Assembly: GCA_029558435.1 (NCBI GenBank) | Contig: JAKQEZ010000329.1 | Span: 1-29,665, forward strand | Direction: 5' to 3' | DNA length: 29,665 nt | Origin: Bacteroidota bacterium | GTDB taxonomy: Bacteria; Bacteroidota; Bacteroidia; Flavobacteriales; Crocinitomicaceae | Shown: positions 7,787-16,266 of the stretch, in pieces | How the letters are laid out: each line of letters begins with the position of its first letter | How positions within the stretch are numbered: the stretch's first letter is position 1 | Made by a program: the position numbers and the translations under genes | The notes under the pieces: generated by a model | Told to the model about the DNA's origin: nothing | Database searches by the model: none | Seen by the model: the letters and a program-made list of their open reading frames with translations, nothing else

Positions 7787-10147
7787 ATGAATAAGTTTTT
7801 ATTACATAAGACATTAATTTTAGTTTCATTCTTTTTTATAACATCTGTTTATGCACAAACCGTTTCTCTCTCAGGACGGTTTGTGGATGAAAAAAATACT
7901 CCTTTGAGTTTTATTGAAGTAATTATTTATGAAAACGAAGAACTCGTTTTAACGGAATCGTGTGATGAAAATGGAAAGTTTAACTTTTTCATTGTGCCGT
8001 CAAAATACAAATTTGTAGCCGAGAGTTTTGGAGAGATATTGTATGAAGAAGAAATCAATATTCAAGAAGACACAAACCTCAAGGATATTAAAATAACAAA
8101 TACAAGTATCTTATTACAAGATGCAGTTATTGTAGGAACTAAACCGATTTTCAAGCAAGAATATGACAAATTCATTTTCAATGTAGAAAACAGCCCACTC
8201 AAACAAGGTTACGATGGTTTAGAAGTTCTAAAACGAAGCCCAAAACTTCAAGTAAACTCTAAGGGAAGCATTTTATTACGAAACCAAAGTGTTTTAGTAT
8301 TAGTCAACGGTCGTAAAATGAATATGTCGGGAGAAGAATTATCCAATTATTTAAGTAGTATCAATTCCGAGAACATCAAAAGTATAGAGATACAAGACGT
8401 TGGCTCAGCAGAAACAGATGCCTCTAATAGCGGTGGAGTAATAAATATAGTTTTAAAAAAAACTCCTACAGGTTTTCAGTCAACCATTAAAACCTTTTAT
8501 ATGCACCGAAACGAAGAAAACCAACTTTACTCCGGAGGGATTACCAATCAGTTCGGTTCAGAGAAATGGAATATCTACAACAAATTCAATTATCGTGATG
8601 ACGCAAATTTATCCAAATTTAATTCTACAACTCGTTTTTACAATAATAATGGAAGAAATGAGAATGGGGGTGAAACCGATTATCAAAATAAAAATTTCAA
8701 CACAACAACCGGCATCGTTTTTTACCCGAACGAAAAACACGAAATCGGAACTGAAATATATTATTCACATGGAACGATAGATAGAAATGGTTGGGAAAAT
8801 CTTGAAGTTTATAATCCTGATTTAAATGCTGTTTCTGAAAATAAATCAATTTATTTCAACAAAAATATCTTTTGGGACGTTGTTGCGAACTACTCATACA
8901 AATTAGACAGTTTGGGCAGTAAAATTAAAATTATAGCCGACATAGGAAACAATACCATTGACAATCGAAACGAAGTTGACACCCGATATACATTCGGAAA
9001 TCTCGAAGACAATAAAAATAGGTTTTTGACAGATGCAAAATCTAATTTTTACAACATCCAATTAGATTGGAACCAAAAGTTGAAGTCAAATTTAGAATTT
9101 AGTTTTGGTGCAAAATTATCCAATGTTTCGAGAGAAAATGAATTGAACACATATCTGTATGAAAATGATTGGGAATTAACTGCTGACGGACAAGAAAATT
9201 TTGAAAATACCGAAAATGTTTTAGCAAATTATCTAAGTATTTCCACAAAACTTAAAGAAAAGCATCAACTAAAAATCGGTTTACGGACAGAATATACTGA
9301 CTTAAAAGGAAACGATTTTGTAAATAACACAGAAGTAAAACAAAACTATTTTGATTGGTTTCCAAATTTCTTCTATGCCTATCAAATTAAAGAAAATCAA
9401 AACCTTTCATTTTCTTATTCGAGAAGAATACAACGACCAAGTTTTCGAGACTTAAATCCATTTATCATAAAGCAAAACGATTTTCTATATCAAATAGGTA
9501 ATCCAAATTTACACCCCCAATACACAAACAAGTTTGATTTAACCTATCAACGAAAAAAACAATCGTTTTCCCTTTATGCTGATTTCACTAACGACATGAT
9601 TATGGGTGTTTATACAACACAAGGGAACATAAGTTATTATAAACCGCAAAACTTTGGGAAAATGAGAAATTTGGGATTTGATTATTCCTTTTATGGTGAT
9701 ATAACTAAATGGCTTTATTCAAATATCTCTTTAGGCGGTTGGCATTATGATTTTGAAACACAAAACTTACAAAACGACAGATTCTCTTTTTATATATCAA
9801 CTTATTCACAAGTTAAATTTAGCAAAACCTTTTTCTTAGATGTAAATAATAGTTTTTACTCTAAAAACCAATTCGGCGTAACACAAGGAGCAGAACAATA
9901 CCAATTAGACTTAGCATTACAGAAAAATATTTTAGACGGTGCAGGATTAATCCGAATTGCGTGCGAAGATGTTTTCAATACATCAAGAGACAAAAACACA
10001 TCCTATTACGAAAACTTTGATTTCAGATTTTACCAAAAGAGAGTAACACGCTCATTTGTATTAATGCTTATTTATACTTTCAAAAATAAAGGAAAATTCA
10101 ACGAAAGAAATGTTCAACAAGGTAACGATAACAAAGGAAGATTATAG
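7787..10147 (+). CDS. TonB-dependent-receptor-like outer-membrane beta-barrel
   Basis: A 786-residue outer-membrane protein. It has a signal peptide (MNKFLLHKTLILVSFFFITS, cleaved near VYA-Q), then a carboxypeptidase-regulatory-like domain (SLSGRFVDEKNTPLSFIEV onward), and then a plug-like segment at about 110-225 (AVIVGTKPIF, VLVNGRKMNMSGEEL, SAETDASNSGGVINIVLKK). A long stretch rich in aromatic alternating strands forms the barrel. It resembles the Bacteroidota family of outer-membrane beta-barrel proteins related to SusC/FecA receptors. It sits directly upstream of the precursor peptide, so it may release the mature peptide, take up the peptide, or serve as its receptor. The sequence does not say which. 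Confidence 0.83.
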   Translation: MNKFLLHKTLILVSFFFITSVYAQTVSLSGRFVDEKNTPLSFIEVIIYENEELVLTESCDENGKFNFFIVPSKYKFVAESFGEILYEEEINIQEDTNLKDIKITNTSILLQDAVIVGTKPIFKQEYDKFIFNVENSPLKQGYDGLEVLKRSPKLQVNSKGSILLRNQSVLVLVNGRKMNMSGEELSNYLSSINSENIKSIEIQDVGSAETDASNSGGVINIVLKKTPTGFQSTIKTFYMHRNEENQLYSGGITNQFGSEKWNIYNKFNYRDDANLSKFNSTTRFYNNNGRNENGGETDYQNKNFNTTTGIVFYPNEKHEIGTEIYYSHGTIDRNGWENLEVYNPDLNAVSENKSIYFNKNIFWDVVANYSYKLDSLGSKIKIIADIGNNTIDNRNEVDTRYTFGNLEDNKNRFLTDAKSNFYNIQLDWNQKLKSNLEFSFGAKLSNVSRENELNTYLYENDWELTADGQENFENTENVLANYLSISTKLKEKHQLKIGLRTEYTDLKGNDFVNNTEVKQNYFDWFPNFFYAYQIKENQNLSFSYSRRIQRPSFRDLNPFIIKQNDFLYQIGNPNLHPQYTNKFDLTYQRKKQSFSLYADFTNDMIMGVYTTQGNISYYKPQNFGKMRNLGFDYSFYGDITKWLYSNISLGGWHYDFETQNLQNDRFSFYISTYSQVKFSKTFFLDVNNSFYSKNQFGVTQGAEQYQLDLALQKNILDGAGLIRIACEDVFNTSRDKNTSYYENFDFRFYQKRVTRSFVLMLIYTFKNKGKFNERNVQQGNDNKGRL

Positions 10148-10204
10148 AATGGCGGAAACCGAAAAGCCAACAACGAGTAGGTGTAACCCAAAAACTTGTT
10201 AGTC

Positions 10205-10438
10205 ATGAATGCAAAAAAATCATTCAAAGAACTTGTAAAGAATATGGAAGCTTTACAAGAAGATCAGCAAGGGAAATTGAAAGGTGGATTTTCTGCTTTT
10301 TCAATTTCCTCAAGCTCAAGTTTTAGCCGTAACAACAATAACAACAACAACGCAACAAGTTGTTCTTGTTCTTGTGGCGGTGGTACTACAACTACGACCA
10401 CAACCACCACAACTACGACCACCACAACTGGAGGGTAA
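10205..10438 (+). CDS. RiPP precursor: GG leader, Cys/Ser segment and 15-Thr tail
   Basis: A 77-residue peptide starting at the ATG of 10205 (an in-frame TTG lies 9 bases upstream). Residues 1-28 form a charged helical leader, MNAKKSFKELVKNMEALQED followed by QQGKLKGG, ending in a double-glycine site. The downstream exporter carries the C39 peptidase that cuts such sites. The predicted 49-residue core has very low complexity: FSAFSISSSSSFSR, seven Asn, ATSCSCSCGGG, fifteen Thr in a row (61-75) and a final GG. The Thr run uses mixed codons (act, aca, acg, acc), so it is kept as protein and is not a plain DNA repeat. Its neighbour is a radical SAM/SPASM enzyme. Thioether or other C-alpha/C-beta crosslinks involving the three Cys and the Ser/Thr residues are plausible but unproven. 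Confidence 0.85.
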   Translation: MNAKKSFKELVKNMEALQEDQQGKLKGGFSAFSISSSSSFSRNNNNNNNATSCSCSCGGGTTTTTTTTTTTTTTTGG

Positions 10439-10453
10439 AATAGTTGATTTTTA

Positions 10454-10480
10454 AGCTGCCCTATAAAAGGGCAGCTATTT
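10454..10480 (+). terminator. Attenuator between precursor and maturase
   Basis: A perfect 9-bp stem, AGCTGCCCT (10454-10462) and AGGGCAGCT (10468-10476), with a 5-base loop and a short ATTTT run after it. It lies 15 bases after the precursor stop and before the radical SAM gene. It probably stops most transcripts, so the precursor is made in excess over its enzymes. Confidence 0.75.
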
Positions 10481-10502
10481 TAAAACACAAAAAAATATAA
10501 TT

Positions 10503-11816
10503 ATGGAATACAAATTAAGTAAATTTAATACTGCTGTAAGAGAACTGGATCAATATATCTACCACAATTCATTTACAAATAATTTTCTACTATTAGAGGA
10601 ATTATTGTTAGATATGATTAACGCTGCCAGCAAAGAAGACAATATAATTGGTTTAAAAGAATATCATCCTTCGTTATTTGATACATTACTAAATCTTGGA
10701 TTTATTGTTGAAAAAGAAATTAACGAAATTGAACAGGTGAAAAATTTAATAAAAAGTATTGACAATGATGAGACGTACTATAAGTTGATTATTAATCCAA
10801 CAATGAACTGTAATTTTAAATGCTGGTATTGTTATGAAGACCATATTAAAAGTTCTAAATTAAAAGAGGATATATTAAATTCTGTGTTTAAACTAATTGA
10901 CAATATCTCTCAAAAAAAAGAATTAAAAGTTTTTGTCTTATCCTTTTTTGGAGGTGAACCTTTTTTATATTACAATAAAGTTATAGAACCCATTATTGAA
11001 CACACAAGAAACCGTTTTGATGAAAACAAAACCACAATCCAGATTTCTTTTACAACTAACGGATACTTGATGACAGATGAAATAATTCGTAAATTAGTTG
11101 AGTTTAAAGTAACAGATTTACAAATCACATTAGATGGACATAGAGATTATCACGATAAAGTTCGATACGTATCAAAGTCAAAAGGTTCATATGATGAAAT
11201 TATCAGTAACATAAAAAAATTGACTCTAAACGGCTTACCAGTAACAATGAGAATAAATTACACGTCCGACAATTTTAAGAGCGTGCAAGATATTATACAT
11301 GATTTTGATGATTTAGCACCCAGTGCCAAAAAACTTATATTAGTTTCTTTACATAGGGTTTGGCAAGACGAATATACAAATCTTGGGAAAGAAATAGAAT
11401 CTCTAATGCAAGACTTTAAACATGCTCAATTTACAATTAATGATAGCGCATATGCTGATACAGTTAGACATTCTTGTTATGCAGATAAAAAAAATCAAGC
11501 AACCATAAATTATAATGGAGAAGTATTTAAATGTACGGCTAGAGATTTTACAACTGATACAAAAGAGGGGATTTTAAATGAAAATGGTGTAATTGAGTGG
11601 AATGAAAATTATGATTTCAGAATGGATGTCAAACTAAAAAATCCCCCATGCCACTCTTGTTCCATTTTACCAATTTGTGGTGGAGGTTGCTCACAACATG
11701 CATTAGAAAATTTAAAAAAGGGACAAGATTATTGTGTATATAATTTCGATGAAAATCGAAAAAAGAATTTAGTTAGAAGCATATTTTTAAATTCGAAGAA
11801 TTTGGTAAATGCTTAA
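10503..11816 (+). CDS. Radical SAM/SPASM peptide maturase
   Basis: A 437-residue radical SAM enzyme. The [4Fe-4S] motif is CNFKCWYC (C103, C107, C110) after LIINPTMN. The GGEP motif is in FFGGEPFLY, and TLDG is in LQITLDGHRDYHD. The C-terminal SPASM region includes NGEVFKC, then PCHSCSILPICGGGCSQ and a final Cys in QDYCVY, giving ligands for auxiliary clusters. The N-terminal 90 residues (pattern ending LLNLGFIVEKE) resemble the leader-binding front part of peptide-modifying SPASM enzymes. It overlaps the exporter by 8 bp and follows the precursor. The likely substrate is the Cys/Ser/Thr core of that peptide. The exact chemistry (thioether, epimerisation or other crosslink) cannot be read from the sequence. 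Confidence 0.93.
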   Translation: MEYKLSKFNTAVRELDQYIYHNSFTNNFLLLEELLLDMINAASKEDNIIGLKEYHPSLFDTLLNLGFIVEKEINEIEQVKNLIKSIDNDETYYKLIINPTMNCNFKCWYCYEDHIKSSKLKEDILNSVFKLIDNISQKKELKVFVLSFFGGEPFLYYNKVIEPIIEHTRNRFDENKTTIQISFTTNGYLMTDEIIRKLVEFKVTDLQITLDGHRDYHDKVRYVSKSKGSYDEIISNIKKLTLNGLPVTMRINYTSDNFKSVQDIIHDFDDLAPSAKKLILVSLHRVWQDEYTNLGKEIESLMQDFKHAQFTINDSAYADTVRHSCYADKKNQATINYNGEVFKCTARDFTTDTKEGILNENGVIEWNENYDFRMDVKLKNPPCHSCSILPICGGGCSQHALENLKKGQDYCVYNFDENRKKNLVRSIFLNSKNLVNA

Positions 11817-14022
11817 ATTCGTTCCCCAACATGACCAAATGGATTGTGGCCCAGCCTGCTTGTCAATGGTTGCAAGTTTCTATGACAAAGACATTAATAT
11901 GCTTTATATTAGAAATAATACATTTATTACAAAAGAAGGTGTTTCATTATTAGGCATTTCTGAAGCCGCTCAAAAAATCGGATTCGAAACACTTTCAGCC
12001 AAATCAACACTAAACGAACTTACTGCCCATAAAGAAATATTACCTTGCATACTTCATTGGAATCAAAATCATTTCGTTGTTCTAAAAAAAATCACTAAAA
12101 ATCTTTTTTCAGGAACAAAAAAATACCACATCGCAGACCCTTCACATGGTATAGTTAAGTTAAAGGAAGAAAAATTTAAACAATCATGGCTTTCGTCGGA
12201 TGAAAAAGGAGTCGCTTTGTTTTTAAAACCAACTGAAAAATTACATAATCTTTCATTACCCAAAGATGAAAAACTTTCATTAAGATATTTATTCAATTAT
12301 CTAAAACCACACAAAATTCGACTAAGTGGAATGTTTTTACTTTTACTCATAGGAAGCCTATTAACTCTAATTTTCCCCTTTCTAACAGAAGCATTGATTG
12401 ACAGAGGAGTAAATGCGAAAAATTTAAAATTTATTTGGGTAATACTATTAGCTCAACTCGCTTTATTTTTGGGTTCAATGACCATTGAAATTTTTCGGAA
12501 TTGGATTATGTTGTTTGTTGGAACAAAACTAAGCATTACTATTATTTCTGACTTTTTAAAAAAATTATTACGATTGCCTATTAAATTCTTTGACACTAAA
12601 ATGATGGGCGATTTCAACCAACGAATACAGGACAATGAGAGAATTGAAGATTTTTTAACATCTCAAAGTTTAATTACTTTCTTTTCCATCATTACTTTCT
12701 CAGTATTCTTTGGCGTTTTGTGGTATTATGATATGAAAATTCTTATCGTATATCTTTGTCTAACAATAATCTCAGTTAGCTGGTCATTTTACTGGTTAAA
12801 AAAACGACGACTATTGGACTATTTTCGTTTTCAACATCGAAGCGAAAACCAAGAATCCATTTATGAAATTATCAACGGCGTAACCGAAATGAAATTAAAT
12901 CATTATGAAGACTTAAAGCGTAAAGAATGGGAAAACATTCAATTAAAACTATTTAAAACCAATATCAGAATACTTAGATTAGATCAGATACAACTTTCAG
13001 GATTTAATTTTCTAAATCAACTAAAAAACATTGTAGTTACTTTTTTAGCGGCAACCTATGTTGTACAAGATAAAATGACTTTAGGTGCATTATTAAGCGT
13101 TTCTTACATTATAGGACAAATGAACTCGCCTGTCAGTCAATTAGTAAACTTCTTCCGCTCTTTACAAGATGCAAAACTCAGTTTAGAAAGATTAAACGAA
13201 GTACAAGTACACCCCGAAGAAGAACATCCCAGTCAAATTCCACTTAAATTCCAAACTGAAAATTTCTCGCAAAACGGAATTGAAAAAGGAATCTATCTGA
13301 AAAATTTATCCTTCCAATACGAAGGCCCAAAATCCCCTTATGTTTTAAAAGATATAGATTTTACGATTCCACAAGGAAAAATTACGGCAATCGTAGGCGC
13401 ATCGGGTAGCGGAAAAACTACGCTGATGAAGCTCTTATTAAAATTCTACAAACCTGTTCAAGGAAATATCCTTTATAATTATGATGATTTGGAAAATATT
13501 TCGCCAAAGAGTTTAAGAGAAAATTGCGGAGTGGTTATGCAAGACGGATTTATTTTCTCCGACACCATAGAACGGAATATTGCCACCGGCGATGAAACCA
13601 TAGACCCAAAAAAATTGAAGAATGCAATTCGTATTGCCAATATCGAAGATTTTATAAAAAGTCTGCCACTCGGATTAAACACAAAAATAGGTTCGGCAGG
13701 AAACGGCATATCTGGCGGTCAAAAACAAAGAATCCTTATTGCAAGAGCCGTTTATAAAAATCCGCATTATATATTTTTCGATGAAGCAACATCGGCATTG
13801 GATGCAGAAAACGAGAAAATAATTCACGACAATTTACAAGAATTTTTTAGCGGTAAAACTGTACTTATTATTGCCCATCGCCTTTCCACTGTAAAAAATG
13901 CAGACAAAATCATCGTACTCAAAAACGGAATGGTTGTAGAACAAGGTAACCATCAACAATTGACATCAAAAAAAGGCGAATACTTCAATTTAGTAAAAAA
14001 CCAACTCGAATTGGGTAGCTGA
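11809..14022 (+). CDS. C39 peptidase-containing ABC exporter
   Basis: A 737-residue peptidase-ABC transporter with three parts in order. The N-terminal C39 peptidase has QHDQMDCGPACLSM with catalytic C13 and Q7, H88 in NQNHFVVL and D110 in HIADPSHG. The transmembrane domain spans about 170-440, beginning IRLSGMFLLLLIGSLLTLIF. The nucleotide-binding domain has Walker A GASGSGKTTL, signature ISGGQKQR, Walker B YIFFDEATSALD and the switch His in IIAHRLS. It would cut the precursor after LKGG and export the core across the inner membrane. Its start overlaps the maturase end by 8 bp, so the two are translationally coupled. No HlyD-type adaptor, which usually accompanies such exporters in Gram-negative bacteria, is present in the cassette. 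Confidence 0.95.
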   Translation: MLKFVPQHDQMDCGPACLSMVASFYDKDINMLYIRNNTFITKEGVSLLGISEAAQKIGFETLSAKSTLNELTAHKEILPCILHWNQNHFVVLKKITKNLFSGTKKYHIADPSHGIVKLKEEKFKQSWLSSDEKGVALFLKPTEKLHNLSLPKDEKLSLRYLFNYLKPHKIRLSGMFLLLLIGSLLTLIFPFLTEALIDRGVNAKNLKFIWVILLAQLALFLGSMTIEIFRNWIMLFVGTKLSITIISDFLKKLLRLPIKFFDTKMMGDFNQRIQDNERIEDFLTSQSLITFFSIITFSVFFGVLWYYDMKILIVYLCLTIISVSWSFYWLKKRRLLDYFRFQHRSENQESIYEIINGVTEMKLNHYEDLKRKEWENIQLKLFKTNIRILRLDQIQLSGFNFLNQLKNIVVTFLAATYVVQDKMTLGALLSVSYIIGQMNSPVSQLVNFFRSLQDAKLSLERLNEVQVHPEEEHPSQIPLKFQTENFSQNGIEKGIYLKNLSFQYEGPKSPYVLKDIDFTIPQGKITAIVGASGSGKTTLMKLLLKFYKPVQGNILYNYDDLENISPKSLRENCGVVMQDGFIFSDTIERNIATGDETIDPKKLKNAIRIANIEDFIKSLPLGLNTKIGSAGNGISGGQKQRILIARAVYKNPHYIFFDEATSALDAENEKIIHDNLQEFFSGKTVLIIAHRLSTVKNADKIIVLKNGMVVEQGNHQQLTSKKGEYFNLVKNQLELGS

Positions 14023-14205
14023 AAAATAGAAAACACCTAACTTCATTTTAAGAAGTTATCGAATGCTATTAGATACCTTCTACCTGCTGTTAGGAAATTC
14101 ACGCTTGCAACCAAGAAGTTAGAACCTGCGATAAAAAATCTACAACGTACAGAGAAATAAAAACCAATACCTTTAAGAAATGAAAGATATAGTTTTGCCA
14201 TACAC
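14023..14205. other. Non-coding tail of the RiPP cassette
   Basis: No credible gene. It contains short similar words (AAGAAGTTATCGAATGCTAT, AAGAAGTTAGAACCTGCGAT) and leads into end-hairpin D. The open frame on the minus strand here lacks protein-like composition. Confidence 0.5.
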
Positions 14206-14270
14206 AGAAAAGCACATTTGCAGTCCGCTCCACCAGTCACACAATCCAAAGACTGCAAAAGAGCTTTTCT
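14206..14270 (+). repeat. Paired end-hairpin, copy D
   Basis: Arms AGAAAAGCACATTTGCAGTC (14206-14225) and GACTGCAAAAGAGCTTTTCT (14251-14270): 20 bp with only the two conserved A.A oppositions. It is followed by the CTCTCCCACC pyrimidine stretch. It lies near the end of cassette 2, as partner of copy C. Confidence 0.78.
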
Positions 14271-14340
14271 CTCTCCCACCTTTTTTGGCAGGTTATAACT
14301 AATAAACTCAACTATCCAATAAGAAAAACTTGAAAACAAT

Positions 14341-14545
14341 TAGCACTACCGCTAACATGGTATTTGCAAAATGCGGGCTAATGTTCCAAACCATACATTC
14401 CGCAATTTTACACGCAAAATTGCTTTCATATTGTATTTTTCTCTAATTTCACAACATGGAAAGCAATTTGCTCAGTTCGGTCTAAATCCAACCTTCCGGT
14501 CGAATTTACTCCCGCACTTCGCAAATACCTAAACCGTTGTCCGCA
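14341..14545 (+). repeat. attC-like recombination site 3
   Basis: The left core TAGCACTACCGCTAAC leads into TGGTATTTGCAAAATGCGGG. The right arm is CCCGCACTTCGCAAATACC (14511-14529), ending at GTT (14536-14538). AAAA in the left arm faces CTTC in the right arm, giving A.C mismatches on top and G.T wobble on the bottom. The loop of about 130 bases is non-coding. Confidence 0.85.
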
Positions 14546-15210
14546 ATATTTTCCAAACCCGTTCTGAATCGAACTTTCGGGAATTTAACTGAAAAATTCT
14601 GAATAAAAACTGACTTGATTTTTGGAACTTTAAATTTCTTGCGTTTCTAAATTTTGCGAAAAAATCTTGCTAAAAAACTGTCTCGACTTTTAAAAACTTT
14701 GCGAATAAAATTAACTCGAAAAAAATTCAAATAACGGTTCTGACTTTTACAAACTTTACGAATAAAATTGGCACGAAAAAATTCAACTAACGGTTCTGAC
14801 TTTTACAACTTTGCGAATAAAATTGGCACGAAAAAAATCAAATAACAGTTCTAAATTTTACAACTTTGCGAATAAAATTGGCACGAAAAAATTTGAATAA
14901 CGGTTCTGATTTTTACAAACTTTGCGAATGAAATTTGCGTGAAAATAGTTGTCGTACTTGAATTTTTACTTCTCTGAATCGAATTTAACCGTGTTAAATC
15001 CAATTCGCCGAACCAAAAATACTGCGTACAACATTGTATTGGCAAAATGCGGGATTAAATCCAAGTTGTTCTACTCTACTTTTTTTTCGCAAAAAACTTT
15101 TTTCTTTTACTATTTTTTGTATTTTAGCAAAAGGAAAAAAGTTTTTGCTTTTTGTGGTTTAAGTTGAACATTTTCAGTGTTTTAGCCCGCACTTCGCCAA
15201 TACTTTTTCC
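14536..15210 (+). mobile_element. Cassette 3: gene-less cassette
   Basis: Begins GTTGTCCGCA (14536-14545). Its attC4 begins TGCGTACAAC (15023-15032), complementary at 9 of 10 positions. At 675 bp including the site, it is the smallest complete cassette. It has no plausible gene and is filled by an AT-rich 56-bp tandem repeat. Confidence 0.7.
14696..14935 (+). repeat. 56-bp tandem repeat, about 4.3 copies
   Basis: Units start at 14696, 14753, 14808, 14863 and 14919 with ACTTTGCGAATAAAATTGGC or a close variant. Each contains ACGAAAAA and then TAACGGTTCTGA. Spacings are 57, 55, 55 and 56. The unit length is not a fixed multiple of three and frames are interrupted, so it is not coding. Weaker relatives of the unit occur from about 14560. 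Confidence 0.85.
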
Positions 15211-15219
15211 GTTACAAGC
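15023..15219 (+). repeat. attC-like recombination site 4
   Basis: The left core TGCGTACAAC is followed by TTGTATTGGCAAAATGCGGG. The right arm is CCCGCACTTCGCCAATAC (15186-15203), ending at GTT (15211-15213). The interior forms a further stem, GCAAAAAACTTTTTTC (15089-15104) with GGAAAAAAGTTTTTGC (15133-15148), so most of the element can fold. Confidence 0.82.
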
Positions 15220-15235
15220 AAGCCCAACAGGCGAC

Positions 15236-15272
<37 letters not shown>

Positions 15273-15495
15273 CCAAACGGACGACTTTAAACATAAAATG
15301 AAACGCTAATTTGACAGGTAACCAACGACATACAGACCGTATTGCGACTGGACAGCAACTGAGCCGACACTCATTGCTGCCCCTTCTATATTTTTATTTT
15401 CACCACCGCACATTTTTTAAATTCAAATAAGTGAAGCGATTCACGAACTCCGCTTTAAAACAAATAAACAGGTGAGTAATTTTAGCCGACAGCAC
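15273..15495. other. Non-coding leader of cassette 4
   Basis: No gene recognised. It contains GTGAAGCGATTCACGAAC near 15432, which is partly repeated as GAAGCATTCACGAAC near 15547 inside hairpin F. Confidence 0.5.
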
Positions 15496-15606
15496 AATGG
15501 CACATTGGGTTTTACCCGAAACACAAGCGAATCCTTCGCAACTGCGAAGCATTCACGAACACCTGTAAAAATCAATCATACCGTGAGTAAAACCCAAAGA
15601 GCCATT
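15496..15606 (+). repeat. Paired end-hairpin, copy F
   Basis: Arms AATGGCACATTGGGTTTTAC (15496-15515) and GTAAAACCCAAAGAGCCATT (15587-15606). The core is one base shorter on both arms than in the other copies, a compensated length change, and the two A.A oppositions are kept. The loop is long (71 bases) and contains its own small hairpin, CTTCGCA (15534-15540) with TGCGAAG (15543-15549). Confidence 0.72.
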
Positions 15607-15634
15607 TCTGCCAACGCTTTATTACTTTTGTTCT

Positions 15635-16246
15635 ATGAGAAAATTATTATTCTTTTTTAGTATCAGTTTAACCTTGGTAAGTTGCACCAGTAAAAGTAAT
15701 AAGTTACCAATTCTAGGTAATCTGACAATAGTAGGTAACGACACAGTATATCCAACAATTCAAGCTTTTAATTTCATCAATCAAGACAGTATAGAGATAA
15801 CAGAAAAAACCTTTGAAGGCAAAATATACGTTGCAGATTTCATTTTTCTGAATTGTCCTACTATTTGTCCGATAATGACAAACGAGATGATTAAAGTTTA
15901 CGAAGCCTATAAATCTAATCCTAATATCCTATTCATTTCACATACCATTGACCCAGAAAACGACAGTATTCCAAGACTAAAAAGCTATGCTGAAAATATT
16001 GGTGCAGACTCTAAAAAATGGTTCTTTGTAACAGGCGAAAAGGATAAAATATATTCACTTGCCGAAGAAAGTTATTTTGCTACGGCATATTCTGACAGCA
16101 CAGCACCTGGTGGTTATGTACATAGCGGAGGATTATTACTTGTGGACAAGAACAAGCATATTAGAGGTGTGTATGATGGTACAGACCCAAAGGAGACCGA
16201 TAGACTAAAAACCGATATTAAAACATTGCTAAATGAACAATTTTAA
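15635..16246 (+). CDS. SCO1/SenC-family copper/thiol lipoprotein
   Basis: A 203-residue lipoprotein with signal MRKLLFFFSISLTLVSC (lipidated C17) and a thioredoxin-like SCO domain. The copper-binding pair is in FLNCPTICPIM (C74, C78), and the third ligand is H163 in GGYVHSGGLLLVDKNKHIRG. SCO proteins deliver copper to, or manage thiols of, terminal oxidases and related copper enzymes on the periplasmic side. The position at the head of a cassette with bd-like oxidase subunits agrees with a respiratory role. It is odd because bd oxidases normally need no copper, so the partner may be another oxidase, or the oxidase here may be unusual. Confidence 0.92.
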   Translation: MRKLLFFFSISLTLVSCTSKSNKLPILGNLTIVGNDTVYPTIQAFNFINQDSIEITEKTFEGKIYVADFIFLNCPTICPIMTNEMIKVYEAYKSNPNILFISHTIDPENDSIPRLKSYAENIGADSKKWFFVTGEKDKIYSLAEESYFATAYSDSTAPGGYVHSGGLLLVDKNKHIRGVYDGTDPKETDRLKTDIKTLLNEQF

Positions 16247-16257
16247 AACTACCTTTG
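16226..16257 (+). promoter_or_regulatory. Promoter of the small membrane protein gene
   Basis: A TTG at 16226-16228, then 21 bases, then TACCTTTG (16250-16257), a good Bacteroidota promoter. It lies across the end of the SCO gene and is followed by CACCGTGAA. The ATG at 16267 is so close that the transcript may be nearly leaderless. Confidence 0.6.
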
Positions 16258-16266
16258 CACCGTGAA

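Larger units (their letters stand above)
5259..14535 (+). mobile_element. Cassette 2: 9.3-kb RiPP biosynthesis cassette
   Basis: Begins GTTAGCGGTAATGCTA (5259-5274) and ends at attC3, whose left core TAGCACTACCGCTAAC (14341-14356) is the reverse complement at 15 of 16 positions. The one mismatch would be G.T on the bottom strand. It holds seven genes, including a precursor peptide, a radical SAM maturase and a peptidase-exporter. End-hairpins C (5337-5396) and D (14206-14270) stand near its ends. It is the longest cassette here and much longer than typical integron cassettes. Confidence 0.75.

Noticed and set aside
10205..10438. The poly-Thr frame as a simple-repeat artefact
   Set aside because: It has a GG leader, mixed synonymous codons, an attenuator and dedicated maturase and peptidase genes directly downstream, so it was kept as a gene.
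14949..15167. Frame of 72 codons in cassette 3
   Set aside because: It overlaps the attC4 stem and is low-complexity AT-rich sequence without start signals.
15623..15630. TACTTTTG as the promoter of the SCO gene
   Set aside because: The ATG follows only four bases after the box, before the expected transcription start, so it was not listed.
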